Shown in pieces: positions 9,507 through 19,046 of a DNA stretch of 64,000 nt (the first letter of the stretch is position 1; the number at the start of each line of letters is the position of its first letter). Source of the DNA: Mycobacterium sp. (lineage in GTDB: Bacteria; Actinomycetota; Actinomycetes; Mycobacteriales; Mycobacteriaceae); assembly GCF_004298145.1 (NCBI RefSeq), contig NZ_SCRH01000025.1, positions 50,170 through 114,169 of the forward strand, written 5' to 3'. Under the pieces are notes generated by a model. The model did no database searches and was not told where the DNA came from. It saw only the letters and a list, made by a program, of their open reading frames with translations. The translations under genes were made by a program, and so were the position numbers.

Positions 9507-9551
9507 TCCCTGGCCGGAGCGCAAGCGCTCACCCCGCTGTCAGGGTGCGGC

Positions 9552-10682
9552 CTAAGCGACCGAAGTGATCTGGTCGGCGAGGGCACGCAAAGCTTCCAAA
9601 TCTGAAACGTCAAAGGGCAGCGACGGAACGCCGACGACCGGCACGTGCGGGTTGGCCCCGGTGAATCGGGAAAGCAATCTGACTTCCCGCTTGGCGGTTT
9701 GCGCGCGGTCAGCATGAATTCGCAACACGGCTGCGGCCAGCGACGCGACCTCGGAGTCGGTCTCTTGCTCCAGCATTTCGGTTCCGTCGATCGCGCGCTC
9801 GGCCGGCAGAGAGCACAACGTCGGATGCGTGCGGTTCAAGACCAGCCCGGCGAGCGGCATCCCTTCCTGCGACAGCCGGTCGACGAAGAAGGACGCCTCG
9901 CGCAGCGCATCGGGCTCGGCCGCCGACACGACAACGAATTGCGTGCCACGCCTTTTCAGCAGCGCATAAGTGCGATCGGCCTTCTCCCGGAAGCCACCGA
10001 ATGTGGCATCCAGTGACTGCACGAAGGCCGCGGCGTCGCCGAGCATCTGTGAGCCCAGGATCGTGGACAGCGCCTTCATGGCCAAACCCATTGCGCCGGT
10101 GACCAACCGGCCGATACCCCGGCCAGGCGCCAGCAGCAGCCGCCACAGGCGGCTATCCATGAAGCTGCCCAGTCGCTTGGGGGCGTCCAGGAAGTCCAGC
10201 GCATTGCGCGACGGCGGGGTGTCGACGACCACCAGGTCCCAGCGATCCTCGGCCAGCAGCTGACCCAACTTCTCCATCGCCATGTACTCCTGCGTGCCGG
10301 CGAGCGAACTGGCGACGGTCTGATAGAACTGGTTGTCCAGAATCGCTTGTGCGCGACCGGGTCCGGAGTACTGGACCACCATCTCGTCGAAGGTGCGACG
10401 CATGTCGAGCATCATCGCGTGCAGCTCGCCGGAGACCTCCGGCGCCAGTGGGACTCGCTGCGGCGTGTTGCCGAGGTCGTTGACCCCCAGCGCCTGGGCC
10501 AGCCGCTTGGCCGGGTCGATCGTCAAGACGCAGACGTTGCGGCCGTATTCGGCGGCGCGCAGGGCGATCGCGGCCGCGGTAGTGGTCTTGCCCACGCCAC
10601 CCGCGCCGCAGCACACCACCACCCGGTTGGCTGTGTCGGCCAGGATAGCGCCCATATCAAGATGTTTCGGTGTGACGCTCAT
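9552..10682 (-). CDS. ArsA/Get3-like anion-transporting ATPase, second subunit (Rv3680-like)
   Basis: A 376-residue ATPase of the ArsA/Get3/MinD superfamily with a deviant Walker [11 protein letters not shown] (about residues 25-34), and a switch region with [11 protein letters not shown]. Its H37Rv homologue pairs with Rv3679 and has been linked to protection against glycerol metabolites and stress. It follows the Rv3679-like gene with a four-base ATGA overlap, so the two subunits should be made in equal amounts. It is convergent with whiB4; a small palindrome lies between the two stop codons. Confidence 0.9.
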   Translation of the reverse strand: MSVTPKHLDMGAILADTANRVVVCCGAGGVGKTTTAAAIALRAAEYGRNVCVLTIDPAKRLAQALGVNDLGNTPQRVPLAPEVSGELHAMMLDMRRTFDEMVVQYSGPGRAQAILDNQFYQTVASSLAGTQEYMAMEKLGQLLAEDRWDLVVVDTPPSRNALDFLDAPKRLGSFMDSRLWRLLLAPGRGIGRLVTGAMGLAMKALSTILGSQMLGDAAAFVQSLDATFGGFREKADRTYALLKRRGTQFVVVSAAEPDALREASFFVDRLSQEGMPLAGLVLNRTHPTLCSLPAERAIDGTEMLEQETDSEVASLAAAVLRIHADRAQTAKREVRLLSRFTGANPHVPVVGVPSLPFDVSDLEALRALADQITSVA

Positions 10683-11698
10683 CGAACTCCCTGCTGCGCA
10701 AGTGATTCCGATAGCTCGTAGAGGCTACCGAGGTCGACGCCGTCGGAAATGGCGGGAAGTTCCAGCCGCGGGACTCTCAACGCATCGAGCTGTTGCGCGA
10801 TCTCGGTGCGCGTGGCGATCACCGTCGCGTGCTCGATGGTCTCTGTCAGAAGACCAGCGAAGTCATTGTCGTTCAACGTGATTCCAGACATTTCCAACCC
10901 GGCTCGTACCGAATCCGCGTCGACATCCCCCTCGGCGGCCTTCGCCAGATCCGCCGGCTGCAGGTGGGAGGGAATGTTGCGGTTCACAATCACACTGCCG
11001 ATCGGCAGCTGCATCTCGGCGAGCTCCTCGATGGCTTCCAGGGTCTCCTGGACGGGCAGTGCCTCCAGCAGGGTGACCAGGTGAATGGCGGTCTGATCGG
11101 AGTGCAGCAGCTTCACCACGCCGTCGGCCTGCGAGTGCACCGGGCCGCCCTTGGCCAGATCGGACACGGCCTTGGTGACATCGAGAAAACGCGCGATCCG
11201 TCCCGTCGGAGGGGCGTCGACGACGATCGCGTCGTAAACCGGGAGCCGATTCTTGTCGACGCGTATCACCGTCTCTTTGATCTTGCCGGTGAGCAGCACG
11301 TCACGCAGACCGGGCGCGATGGTCGTCGCGAACTCGATCGCACCGATGCGGCGCATCGCGCGGCCCGCGATGCCCAGGTTGTAAAACATGTCGAGGTATT
11401 CCAGGAACGCGGCCTCGATGTCGATCGCCAGGGCGTTGACCTGACCGCCGCGTTCGGCGGTCGCGATCTTCACCTCTTGATAGGGCAGGGGCGGTACGTC
11501 GAAGAGTTGCGCAATCCCTTGGCGGCCCTCGACTTCCACGAGGAGGACCTTGCGGCCGCCGGCCGCCAGCGTCAGCGCCAGCGCGGCCGCAACCGTCGAC
11601 TTACCCGTACCGCCTTTGCCGGTCACAAGATGCAAGCGGGCCTTCGTCAAGCGCGCCGGCCAGCCGACGGCGCTACCGCCGCTCGATGTGGTTGCCAC
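10679..11698 (-). CDS. ArsA/Get3-like anion-transporting ATPase, first subunit (Rv3679-like)
   Basis: A 339-residue ATPase, paralogue of its downstream neighbour. Deviant Walker [10 protein letters not shown] at residues 27-35 and a conserved [13 protein letters not shown] switch motif. Members form homo- or heterodimers that couple ATP hydrolysis to moving a client or anion. It is first in the two-gene operon. The ATG start leaves 63 bases to the divergent DUF4177 gene at 11762, so both promoters must be within that short gap. Confidence 0.9.
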   Translation of the reverse strand: MATTSSGGSAVGWPARLTKARLHLVTGKGGTGKSTVAAALALTLAAGGRKVLLVEVEGRQGIAQLFDVPPLPYQEVKIATAERGGQVNALAIDIEAAFLEYLDMFYNLGIAGRAMRRIGAIEFATTIAPGLRDVLLTGKIKETVIRVDKNRLPVYDAIVVDAPPTGRIARFLDVTKAVSDLAKGGPVHSQADGVVKLLHSDQTAIHLVTLLEALPVQETLEAIEELAEMQLPIGSVIVNRNIPSHLQPADLAKAAEGDVDADSVRAGLEMSGITLNDNDFAGLLTETIEHATVIATRTEIAQQLDALRVPRLELPAISDGVDLGSLYELSESLAQQGVR

Positions 11699-11761
11699 CT
11701 TCGCATGCTAGCCCGGCCGGGCTGGCCGGAGCGGTTCACCTCCGACCGATAAGCTCGGCGC

Positions 11762-11923
11762 ATGAGCCAACTGACCACATGGGAGTACGTCACCGTCCCG
11801 CTGCTGACGCACGCCACCAAACAAATCCTCGACCAGTGGGGCGCCGACGGCTGGGAGCTGGTGTCCGTGCTGAACGGGCCAACCGGCGAGCAGCACGTCG
11901 CCTACCTGAAACGCCCTAAGTAA
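11762..11923 (+). CDS. Small DUF4177-like protein (Rv3678A-like)
   Basis: A 53-residue protein starting at ATG 11762, with the WEYVTVPLLTHATKQILDQWGADGWELV pattern typical of DUF4177 proteins: a strand, a helix, then the GWELV motif. Function unknown. It ends 14 bases before the RidA-like gene, in the same direction, so probably co-transcribed. It is small but the motif and conserved position support it. Confidence 0.85.
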   Translation: MSQLTTWEYVTVPLLTHATKQILDQWGADGWELVSVLNGPTGEQHVAYLKRPK

Positions 11924-11937
11924 CCGAGGTCGGTCCG

Positions 11938-12405
11938 ATGAGTGCCCAGCCCTCCTGGAAGGCCCGGCTCTCCGAGCTCGGTCTCGCGCTGCCGGAGGTG
12001 GTCGCGCCGCTGGCCTCCTATGTGCCGGCGGTGCGCACCGGCGACCTGGTCTACACCGCGGGCCAGCTGCCGATGCAGGCCGGGAAGCTGACGGGCACCG
12101 GCAAGCTCGGAGCCGAGGTCAGCCCGGACGAGGGCAAGGCGCTGGCGCGAATCTGCGCCCTCAATGCGCTGGCGGCGGTCGACTCGCTGGTGGGTATCGA
12201 CTCGGTGACCCGGGTCGTGAAGGTTGTCGGGTTCGTCGCATCCGCTCCCGGTTTCAATGGCCAACCGAGCGTCATCAACGGGGCCTCCGACCTGCTCGCC
12301 GAGGTGTTCGGCGACCGGGGCGCGCATGCGCGTTCGGCGGTCGGCGTATCTGAGCTGCCATTGGACGCGCCGGTGGAGGTGGAGCTGATCGTGGAGGTCG
12401 GCTGA
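11938..12405 (+). CDS. RidA/YjgF-family protein (Rv3678c-like)
   Basis: A 155-residue YjgF/YER057c/UK114 protein. Family features: YVPAVRTGDLVYTAGQLP, the central VKVVGFVAS strand, and the C-terminal GVSELPLDAPVEVELI. RidA proteins hydrolyse reactive enamine/imine intermediates made by PLP enzymes. The Arg that binds the carboxylate in true RidA (usually in a ...ARSAVGV... segment) is seen in HARSAVGV near residue 131. It is followed after five bases by the metallo-beta-lactamase-fold gene. Confidence 0.87.
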   Translation: MSAQPSWKARLSELGLALPEVVAPLASYVPAVRTGDLVYTAGQLPMQAGKLTGTGKLGAEVSPDEGKALARICALNALAAVDSLVGIDSVTRVVKVVGFVASAPGFNGQPSVINGASDLLAEVFGDRGAHARSAVGVSELPLDAPVEVELIVEVG

Positions 12406-12410
12406 CGTCC

Positions 12411-13199
12411 GTGACCGAGGTTGCTGGGCTGACCCATCCCGCCTACGGCAGGTTGCGGGCGGTCACCGACACCGTCTCGGTCCTGTTGGCCGACAACCCC
12501 GGTCTGCTGACGCTCGAAGGCACCAACACCTGGGTGCTGCGCGGCCCGCGGAGCGACGAGCTGGTCATCGTGGATCCCGGGCCCGACGACGACGAGCACA
12601 TCGCGCGGATCGCCGCGCTGGGCCGCATCAGTTTGGTGCTGATCAGCCACCGGCACGGCGATCACACCGACGGCATCGACAAGCTGGTCGAGCGGACCGG
12701 CGCGACGGTCCGGTCGGCGGGCAGTGGCTTTCTGCGCGGTCTTGGCGGTGAGCTGGTCGACGGCGAGGTGATCGACGCGGCCGGGCTCAAGATCAAGGTC
12801 ATGGCCACCCCCGGCCACACCGCCGATTCGCTGTCCTTCGTGCTCGACGATGCCGTGCTGACCGCCGATACGGTGCTGGGCCGCGGCACCACCGTCATGG
12901 ACTCCGAAGACGGCAGCCTGACCGACTACCTGGAATCGTTGCGCCGGCTGCGTGGACTTGGCCATCGCACCGTGTTGCCCGGGCACGGGCCGGACCTGCC
13001 CGACCTAGACGCCATCGCGCGGGGATACCTTGCGCACCGGCATGAGCGGCTGGAGCAGGTGCGATCCGCGTTGCGGGAGCTCGGCGAGGACGTAGGTGCT
13101 CGCCAGATCGTCGAGCACGTCTACGTCGACGTCGACGAGAAGCTGTGGGACGCCGCCGAATGGTCGGTTCAGGTGCAGCTGAATCACCTGCGCGGCTAG
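12411..13199 (+). CDS. Metallo-beta-lactamase-fold hydrolase (Rv3677c-like, LACTB2-like)
   Basis: A 262-residue MBL-fold protein. The metal motif HRHGDHTDG is at about residues 82-90, with later ligands in TPGHTADS and PGHGPD. The C-terminal helical region (about 205-262) is the winged-helix-like tail of the LACTB2 group, some of which act as endoribonucleases; the substrate here is unknown. GTG start at 12411, five bases after the RidA-like stop. It is convergent with crp; a two-copy repeat fills the gap. Confidence 0.87.
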   Translation: MTEVAGLTHPAYGRLRAVTDTVSVLLADNPGLLTLEGTNTWVLRGPRSDELVIVDPGPDDDEHIARIAALGRISLVLISHRHGDHTDGIDKLVERTGATVRSAGSGFLRGLGGELVDGEVIDAAGLKIKVMATPGHTADSLSFVLDDAVLTADTVLGRGTTVMDSEDGSLTDYLESLRRLRGLGHRTVLPGHGPDLPDLDAIARGYLAHRHERLEQVRSALRELGEDVGARQIVEHVYVDVDEKLWDAAEWSVQVQLNHLRG

Positions 13200-13230
13200 C
13201 GCCCCCGGCGGGGGACGCTACCGCGCTCGC

Positions 13231-13308
13231 GGTTGGATTCTCGCTCGGTCGCGCCCGCGCTTCGCGCGCGGTTGGATTCTCGCTCGGTCGCGCCCGCGCT
13301 TCGCGCGC
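13231..13308. repeat. 39-bp direct repeat, two copies, between convergent genes
   Basis: Two identical 39-bp copies starting at 13231 and 13270 (unit begins GGTTGGATTCTCGCTCGGTC). They occupy almost all of the gap between the Rv3677c-like stop (13199) and the crp stop (13311). The unit is rich in CGCG and CGCGCG runs that can pair with each other, so the array may also act in transcription termination, but no T-run follows. Confidence 0.9.
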
Positions 13309-13310
13309 GC

Positions 13311-13985
13311 TTACCTCGCTCGGCGCGCGAGCCTTTCGGAGTCCGAGATCAGCACGCTCTTGCCCTCCAGGCGGATCCAGCCGCGGTGGGCGAAATCGGC
13401 CAGCGCCTTGTTCACCGTCTCCCGGGAAGCCCCGACCAGCTGCGCGATCTCTTCTTGCGTCAGGTCGTGGGTGACCCGCATGGCGCCACCCTCTTGGGTG
13501 CCGAACCGCTGGGCGAGCTGCAGCAGCTGCTTGGCCACCCGGCCCGGCACGTCGGTGAAGATGAGGTCGGCCAGGTTGTTGTTGGTGCGGCGGAGCCGTC
13601 GGGCCAGCACCCGCAACAACTGCTCGGCGATCTCGGGACGATCGGCGATCCACGCGCGCAGCGCGTCTCGGTCCATCGACACCGCACGCACCTCGGTGAT
13701 GGTGGTGGCGCTGGAAGTTCGCGGACCCGGGTCGAAGATCGATAACTCGCCGAACATGTCCGACGGGCCCATGATCGTCAGCAGGTTCTCGCGTCCATCG
13801 GGCGAGCGGCGACCGATCTTCACCTTCCCCGCGACGATGATGTAGAGCCGATCCCCCGGTTCCCCCTCGGCGAAGACTGTGTGTCCGCGGGGGAAGTCGA
13901 CGGGTTGCAGCTGCTTGGTCAGTGCTGTGACCGCGCCGGGCTCAACACCTTGGAAGATTCCGGCCCTTGCCAGGATCTCGTCCAC
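13311..13985 (-). CDS. crp: cAMP receptor protein, CRP/FNR family (Rv3676-like)
   Basis: A 224-residue global regulator identical in length to M. tuberculosis CRP. The cyclic-nucleotide domain fills the N-terminal half, with the phosphate-binding cassette [13 protein letters not shown] (G79, E80, R89). A long dimer helix (about 110-140) leads to a winged helix, with the recognition helix in [21 protein letters not shown] (about 172-192). It binds TGTGA-N6-TCACA-type sites. The adenylyl cyclase at 43317-44924 is one likely cAMP source. The 104-base gap upstream contains one TGTGA half-site near 14014 but no full CRP palindrome that I can see. Confidence 0.96.
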   Translation of the reverse strand: MDEILARAGIFQGVEPGAVTALTKQLQPVDFPRGHTVFAEGEPGDRLYIIVAGKVKIGRRSPDGRENLLTIMGPSDMFGELSIFDPGPRTSSATTITEVRAVSMDRDALRAWIADRPEIAEQLLRVLARRLRRTNNNLADLIFTDVPGRVAKQLLQLAQRFGTQEGGAMRVTHDLTQEEIAQLVGASRETVNKALADFAHRGWIRLEGKSVLISDSERLARRAR

Positions 13986-14089
13986 GTTGCCTCTTCAACT
14001 TTCCCAGAAAATTAATGTGATACGGGCAGGCTAATCCTTTGCTCGCGTGACGAGTCTAAAGGAACGCCATTGTGTCTAACGTGCCAACG

Positions 14090-14485
14090 CTACACAGGAT
14101 TGGCGTGTCGAGGTGCCCTAAATTGCGGATCGACGTGCGAATGGCCGTGGATTCGCGTCGGTAGCGTCATCTCATCGCGGTCAACGAAGCCGATTACGAA
14201 TGACGGCGCGGCGTGCCGCGGTCCGCCGTCGCGCCCGGTCAACGCGGGACCGGGCAGCTGCCGGGCCTCGCGCCGATGCAGGTATTCGAGCGCCTCCGGC
14301 ATGCCCTCGGAGGCCAGCGTGCGCATATCGACGCCGCCCGCACGCTCGAGAAAGTCGTCGACATCGGCCACCGCCATCGGGTCACGGGTGAGCTCGGATT
14401 CGAGCCACCCCAGACCCAGCGCCGCCAGCATCAGCAACGCCGGAACACCGGCCACCAGCAACCATGACACACGAAGAGTAAACAT
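14090..14485 (-). CDS. Small membrane-anchored protein (Rv3675-like)
   Basis: A 131-residue protein with one N-terminal transmembrane helix (about residues 5-27) and a soluble remainder without cysteines. No known domain. Its place between crp and nth is conserved in H37Rv, where Rv3675 is of similar size (about 125). It lies upstream of crp on the same strand and is divergent from nth with only 56 bases between starts. Confidence 0.75.
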   Translation of the reverse strand: MFTLRVSWLLVAGVPALLMLAALGLGWLESELTRDPMAVADVDDFLERAGGVDMRTLASEGMPEALEYLHRREARQLPGPALTGRDGGPRHAAPSFVIGFVDRDEMTLPTRIHGHSHVDPQFRAPRHANPV

Positions 14486-14541
14486 GGCCTTGAATCAACA
14501 CGAGGTCTCGGCGAGATCACGAAATCAGTACTCTGTCGTAG

Positions 14542-15339
14542 GTGACAGTGGCAAAGTCGTCCGGGCGCTCGAAATCAACGTCGGCCCAGCCCGGCGGCGT
14601 CGACGCCCGGCGCTGGTCGCAGGAATCCCGAGTCGGCTTGGTGCGACGGGCGCGGCGCATGAATCGCGCACTGGCACAGGCGTTTCCGGATGCGCACTGC
14701 GAGCTGGATTTCACCACGCCGCTGGAGCTGACGGTCGCCACGATCCTGTCGGCGCAGAGCACCGATAAACGGGTCAATCTCACGACGCCGGCTTTGTTCA
14801 AGCGGTACCCGTCGGCGCTGGATTACGCCCAGGCGGACCGCGACGAACTGGAGAGCCTGATCCGTCCGACCGGCTTCTTCCGTAATAAGGCGTCCTCGCT
14901 GATCGGGCTGGGCCAAGCCCTGGTCGAACGGTTCGACGGGGAGGTGCCCTCGACCATGGCCGAGCTGGTCACGCTGCCCGGGGTGGGCCGCAAGACCGCC
15001 AACGTGATCCTGGGAAACGCCTTCGGGATCCCCGGCATCACCGTCGACACCCATTTCGCCCGGCTCGTGCACAGGTGGCACTGGACCACGGAGAAGGACC
15101 CGGTCAAAATCGAGCACTCCGTCGGCGAGCTCATCGAGCGCAGTGACTGGACCATGTTGAGCCACCGGGTGATCTTCCACGGCCGCCGGGTGTGCCACGC
15201 GCGCAAACCCGCGTGCGGCGTCTGCCTGATCGCCAAAGACTGCCCTTCCTTCGGCCTCGGTCCCACCGAACCGTTGTTGGCCGCGGCCCTGGTGCGGGGT
15301 CCGGAGACCGAGCACCTGCTCGCGTTGGCCGGGCTGTAA
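14542..15339 (+). CDS. nth: Endonuclease III, DNA glycosylase/AP lyase (Rv3674c-like)
   Basis: A 265-residue HhH-GPD glycosylase that removes oxidised pyrimidines. Features: [11 protein letters not shown] helix, the helix-hairpin-helix [13 protein letters not shown] with the catalytic Lys, the catalytic Asp in VDTHFARL, and the 4Fe-4S loop C-x6-C-x2-C-x5-C ([11 protein letters not shown]...C) near the C-terminus. GTG start at 14542. It heads a run of four genes ending in marP, as in M. tuberculosis. Confidence 0.95.
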   Translation: MTVAKSSGRSKSTSAQPGGVDARRWSQESRVGLVRRARRMNRALAQAFPDAHCELDFTTPLELTVATILSAQSTDKRVNLTTPALFKRYPSALDYAQADRDELESLIRPTGFFRNKASSLIGLGQALVERFDGEVPSTMAELVTLPGVGRKTANVILGNAFGIPGITVDTHFARLVHRWHWTTEKDPVKIEHSVGELIERSDWTMLSHRVIFHGRRVCHARKPACGVCLIAKDCPSFGLGPTEPLLAAALVRGPETEHLLALAGL

Positions 15340-15372
15340 GCCGCGCCGGAACCGACTCGCACAGGGGCCGCA

Positions 15373-16041
15373 ATGTCGATGCTGACCCGGAAGGTTCGCT
15401 GGCACATCGCGATTCTGGCGGTGGTGGTGGCGCTGATTGTGGCGCTGGTGGCCGAACTGCGTGACCATTCCGCCACGACGGGGACGCCGTCGACCGAACA
15501 GGCGACCGATCAGACAATGGCCGACCGGGAACACCGCGACGCCGATACCGCCGCCGCGTTGGCGGGTCCGCGGCAACGCGCCGGCCTGCCGCCGTGTCCC
15601 GGCGCCGGAAGCGGTCCCGGCCCCGAGGCGCTGCGCGGTGTGACGGCGGAGTGCGCCGCCGACGGTTCGGTTGTCGATGTCGCCCGAGCGGTTGCCGGAC
15701 GCCGGGTGGTCCTCAACCTGTGGGCATATTGGTGCGCGCCGTGCGCCGCCGAACTGCCCGCGATGGCCGAGTATCAACGACGGGTCGGTTCAGACGTGAC
15801 GGTGGTGACGGTCCATCAGGACGAGAACGAGACCGCCGCCCTGCTGCGGCTGGCCGAGCTCGGTGTTCGGCTGCCGACCTTGCAGGACGGTCGTCGCCGC
15901 GTCGCGGCCGCGCTGCGGGTGGTAAATGTGATGCCCGCGACGGTGGTTCTGCGGCCGGACGGTAGCGTTGCCCAGACGCTGCCGCGAGCTTTCAACACTG
16001 CCGACGAGATCGCGGCCGCGATCGGAACCGACAGGGGATAA
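15373..16041 (+). CDS. Membrane-anchored TlpA/DsbE-like thioredoxin (Rv3673c-like)
   Basis: A 222-residue protein with an uncleaved N-terminal transmembrane helix (about 10-33) and an extracytoplasmic thioredoxin fold. The active site is WCAPC in NLWAYWCAPCAAELP (about residues 120-124), followed by the family cis-Pro region VMPATVVL. Such proteins reduce disulfides outside the membrane, for example in cytochrome c maturation or envelope proteins. An additional Cys pair (PPCPG and AECAA) precedes the domain. Same operon as nth and marP; MarP itself carries a regulatory disulfide in M. tuberculosis, so a link is possible but unproven. Confidence 0.9.
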   Translation: MSMLTRKVRWHIAILAVVVALIVALVAELRDHSATTGTPSTEQATDQTMADREHRDADTAAALAGPRQRAGLPPCPGAGSGPGPEALRGVTAECAADGSVVDVARAVAGRRVVLNLWAYWCAPCAAELPAMAEYQRRVGSDVTVVTVHQDENETAALLRLAELGVRLPTLQDGRRRVAAALRVVNVMPATVVLRPDGSVAQTLPRAFNTADEIAAAIGTDRG

Positions 16042-16070
16042 GCGGAAAAATTGAACCGACTGGAGGGGCC

Positions 16071-16877
16071 GTGAGTGCTGGGGGTTCGCCCCTGCGGAAT
16101 GGGGACCCCGGCCCCGCGCGCGGGACCGTTCCGCTGACGCCTGACACCTGCCCGTCCTGGCTGCGTCCGCTGGTCGACAACGTCGATGACATTCCCGACG
16201 CGGCCCGGCGCCGGCTGCCGGCCGACGTGCTGGCGATGATCACCACCACGGCCGCGTCGGCGGTCACCGCCCTGCGCGAAGCCGCTGTCCTGGTGCTGTT
16301 CTCCGGCCCGCAATCGGGCCCACCCGACGGCGGTCTCCCCGACGATGCCGACCTGTTGGTCACCGTGCGGGCGTCGACCTTGCGCCACCACGCCGGCCAG
16401 GCGGCGTTTCCCGGTGGCGCCGCCGATCCCACCGACGACGGCCCGGTGGCCACCGCCCTGCGCGAGGCCCGCGAGGAAACCGGAATCGACGTCAGCAGGC
16501 TTCATCCCCTGGCCACCATGGAGCGGATTTTCATCGCGCCCTCGCAGTTTCACGTCGTCCCGGTCCTGGCGTACTCACCGGATCCCGGCTCGGTCGCCGT
16601 CGTCAACGAGGCCGAAACGGCGATCGTGGCGCGAGTTCCGGTGCGCGCCTTCATCAACCCGGAAAACCGGTTGATGGTGTACCGCGGCGACCTCGGCCGC
16701 CGGTGGGCCGGCCCGGCTTTTCTGCTGAACGAGATGCTGGTCTGGGGATTCACCGGCCAGGTGATCTCCGCGTTGCTCGACGTCGCCGGCTGGGCACAGC
16801 CCTGGGACACGGACGACGAGCGGGAGTTGGACGCGGCGATGGCCCTGGTCGGTGCACGGGGTGAGCCGACCCGATGA
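16071..16877 (+). CDS. NUDIX hydrolase, CoA pyrophosphatase-like (Rv3672c-like)
   Basis: A 268-residue NUDIX protein. The NUDIX box is clear: GG-x-(5-8)-then REAREETGI within about residues 115-145, and the upstream HHAGQAAFPGG is the extra motif found in CoA pyrophosphatases (NudL/YeaB type), which hydrolyse CoA and related diphosphates. GTG start at 16071. The last four bases overlap the marP start (ATGA), so translation is coupled. Confidence 0.9.
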   Translation: MSAGGSPLRNGDPGPARGTVPLTPDTCPSWLRPLVDNVDDIPDAARRRLPADVLAMITTTAASAVTALREAAVLVLFSGPQSGPPDGGLPDDADLLVTVRASTLRHHAGQAAFPGGAADPTDDGPVATALREAREETGIDVSRLHPLATMERIFIAPSQFHVVPVLAYSPDPGSVAVVNEAETAIVARVPVRAFINPENRLMVYRGDLGRRWAGPAFLLNEMLVWGFTGQVISALLDVAGWAQPWDTDDERELDAAMALVGARGEPTR

Positions 16878-18082
16878 ACATGAATTCGATGACCCCGTCG
16901 CAGTGGTTGGACATCGCCGTGCTGGCGGTCGCCTTCATCGCGGCGGTCTCGGGCTGGCGGTCGGGCGCGCTGGGTTCGCTGCTCTCGTTCGTGGGGGTGT
17001 TGCTCGGCGCGATCGCCGGGGTGTTGCTGGCGCCCCACATCGTCAGCCACATCGCCGCGCCGCGCGCCAAGTTGTTTGCGGCACTGTTTTTGATCCTCGC
17101 GCTGGTCGTCATCGGTGAGGTCGCCGGCGTGGTGTTGGGACGCGCCGTCCGGAGCGCGATCCGCAGCCGCTCCATCCGAACGGTCGACTCGGTCATCGGG
17201 GTGGGAGTTCAGCTTGTCGTCGTGCTGACGGCGGCGTGGTTGTTGGCGACGCCGCTGACACAGTCGAAGGATCAGCCCGAGCTGGCCGCCGCGGTCCGGG
17301 GTTCGCGAATCTTGGCTCAGGTCAACGAGGTAGCGCCGCCGTGGCTCAAGACGGTGCCCAAGCGGCTTTCCGCGCTGCTGAACACCTCCGGGCTGCCCGC
17401 GGTGTTGGAGCCGTTCAGCCGCACCCCGGTCATTCCGGTCGCCTCACCAGACCCCGAGCTGGCCAGAAATCCCGTGGTGCAGGCCACCGCTCCGAGCGTC
17501 GTCAAGGTGCGCAGCCTGGCCCCCAGCTGCCAGAAGGTGTTGGAGGGCAGTGGATTCGTGATCGCACCCGACCGGGTGATGACCAATGCGCATGTGGTTG
17601 CCGGCTCCAACAGCGTTCAGATCTACGCCAGCGGCAATCCCCTCGACGCCACCGTGGTGTCCTACGATCCATCGGTCGACATCGCGATCCTGGCGGTCCC
17701 CAACTTGCCGCCGCCCCCTTTGCCTTTCGCGCAGACCGAGGCGAAAACAGGTGCCAGTGTCGTCGTGCTGGGTTATCCCGGCGGGGGCAACTTCACCGCG
17801 ACCCCGGCCAGGATCCGGGAGCTGATCAAATTGAGCGGCCCCGACATCTACCGCGACCCGGCGCCGGTCACCCGCGACGTCTACACCATCAGAGCCGGTG
17901 TGGAGCAAGGTAATTCGGGCGGACCGTTGATCGACCTCGACGGTAACGTGCTCGGTGTGGTGTTCGGCGCGGCCGTCGACGACCCCGACACCGGCTTCGT
18001 GCTGACCGCCGAGGAGGTGGCCGGTCAGCTCGCTAAAATCGGTGACACGCAAATGGTGGGCACCGGGTCCTGCGTCAGTTGA
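16874..18082 (+). CDS. marP: Membrane serine protease MarP, acid-stress factor (Rv3671c-like)
   Basis: A 402-residue protein with four N-terminal transmembrane helices (CvpA-like, residues about 10-130) and a periplasmic chymotrypsin-fold protease. Catalytic triad: His in MTNAHVV, Asp in SVDIAIL, Ser in EQGNSGGPL. In M. tuberculosis MarP activates the peptidoglycan hydrolase RipA and is needed to hold cytoplasmic pH in acid. Two cysteines (SCQKV and the C-terminal SCVS) match the regulatory disulfide pair. Its 3' end overlaps the opposite-strand ephE by eight bases. Confidence 0.96.
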   Translation: MNMNSMTPSQWLDIAVLAVAFIAAVSGWRSGALGSLLSFVGVLLGAIAGVLLAPHIVSHIAAPRAKLFAALFLILALVVIGEVAGVVLGRAVRSAIRSRSIRTVDSVIGVGVQLVVVLTAAWLLATPLTQSKDQPELAAAVRGSRILAQVNEVAPPWLKTVPKRLSALLNTSGLPAVLEPFSRTPVIPVASPDPELARNPVVQATAPSVVKVRSLAPSCQKVLEGSGFVIAPDRVMTNAHVVAGSNSVQIYASGNPLDATVVSYDPSVDIAILAVPNLPPPPLPFAQTEAKTGASVVVLGYPGGGNFTATPARIRELIKLSGPDIYRDPAPVTRDVYTIRAGVEQGNSGGPLIDLDGNVLGVVFGAAVDDPDTGFVLTAEEVAGQLAKIGDTQMVGTGSCVS

Positions 18083-19046
18083 GCCTGGCTCGGGACCCGT
18101 GCACCTGCTCGAGGAATCTCGTCAGATTCCCGTTGACTTCCTCAGGTGCCTCTTCGTGGCTGAAATGCCCTGCACCCGAGATGGATACGTAGCGCCCCTG
18201 CGGGGCATAACGTTGCGTCCGATCGACCGGGTCCGCGAGCACGTAGGGATCCGCCTCACCGCGTAGGTGCAGCAGCGGCACACTGAGCTGCTGGCACATC
18301 GACCGCATGAACCGACGGCCCTCGTCGCGCAGCTGGCTGCGCGCCGCCCAGCGCTGGTATTCCAGTGCGCAGTGCGCGGCCCCAGGGATCTGAATCGCCG
18401 TCCTCAGATGGCCGATGGTCTCGGAAAAATCCTCGGATGCAAGCCATTTGGCGCAGCTACGGCTGCGGACCAGGCGTTCGATCTCGGCCCCGTTGTCTCG
18501 GATCAACAGGCGTTCGGGCCACAACGGCACTTGGTATTGCAGCAACGTCTGCAACAGCGCATAACCCTGGTCGCGTCGCGTCAACGTGGATCGTCGCAAC
18601 GCCGCGGGGTGCGGCGAGCTGATCAGCGCGATGGCCGACACCAGCCGCGAATGCAGCAGCGCGGTGGCCCAGCAGGCCAACCCGCCGTCGGCGTGACCGA
18701 CCAGAGTCGCCGAGGAGTGTCCGAGCGCACGGATGAGCCCGGCCGTGTCGCCGGCCAGTGTCCAGCCGTCGTAGCCGCGGGGCGGCTTGTCGCTGCCGCC
18801 GTAGCCGCGCAGGTCGACCGCGACCACCCGCGCGCCGGTCAGCCCGCGCAGCTGATGACGCCAGGACCACCAAAACGATCCGAATCCGTGCAGCAGCATC
18901 ACCAACGGTCGCGCCGTCGGCGGCAGGCCGCCGGCGTCGCCGGGAGGAAGGGCCTCGACGACGTGAAAGCGGATGCCGTTGGCGTGCACATCCAGATGGC
19001 GCCACGGCCCGTCGATGCGGGTTACCGACGGATCCGGCGGCGCCAT
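18075..19046 (-). CDS. ephE: Alpha/beta hydrolase annotated as epoxide hydrolase EphE (Rv3670-like)
   Basis: A 323-residue alpha/beta hydrolase. The oxyanion motif LLHGFGSFWWSW and the DLRGYGGSDKP strand fit epoxide hydrolases. The acid Asp (GEADPYV) and the His (SGAGHFSHEE) are in place. However, the nucleophile elbow reads GHADGG, where a typical epoxide hydrolase (such as EphA later in this window, GHDWGA) has Asp at the third position. By direct alignment the nucleophile position is Ala and the Asp is shifted by one. Activity as an epoxide hydrolase is therefore doubtful. It abuts the Rv3669-like gene with no spacer. Confidence 0.88.
   Translation of the reverse strand: MAPPDPSVTRIDGPWRHLDVHANGIRFHVVEALPPGDAGGLPPTARPLVMLLHGFGSFWWSWRHQLRGLTGARVVAVDLRGYGGSDKPPRGYDGWTLAGDTAGLIRALGHSSATLVGHADGGLACWATALLHSRLVSAIALISSPHPAALRRSTLTRRDQGYALLQTLLQYQVPLWPERLLIRDNGAEIERLVRSRSCAKWLASEDFSETIGHLRTAIQIPGAAHCALEYQRWAARSQLRDEGRRFMRSMCQQLSVPLLHLRGEADPYVLADPVDRTQRYAPQGRYVSISGAGHFSHEEAPEEVNGNLTRFLEQVHGSRARLN

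Noticed and set aside
9515..9535. Terminator between whiB4 and the ATPase operon
   Set aside because: The small GAGCG-CAAG-CGCTC hairpin has no T-run on either side.
14005..14030. CRP autoregulation site upstream of crp
   Set aside because: Only a single TGTGA half-site is visible; the second half of the palindrome is missing.
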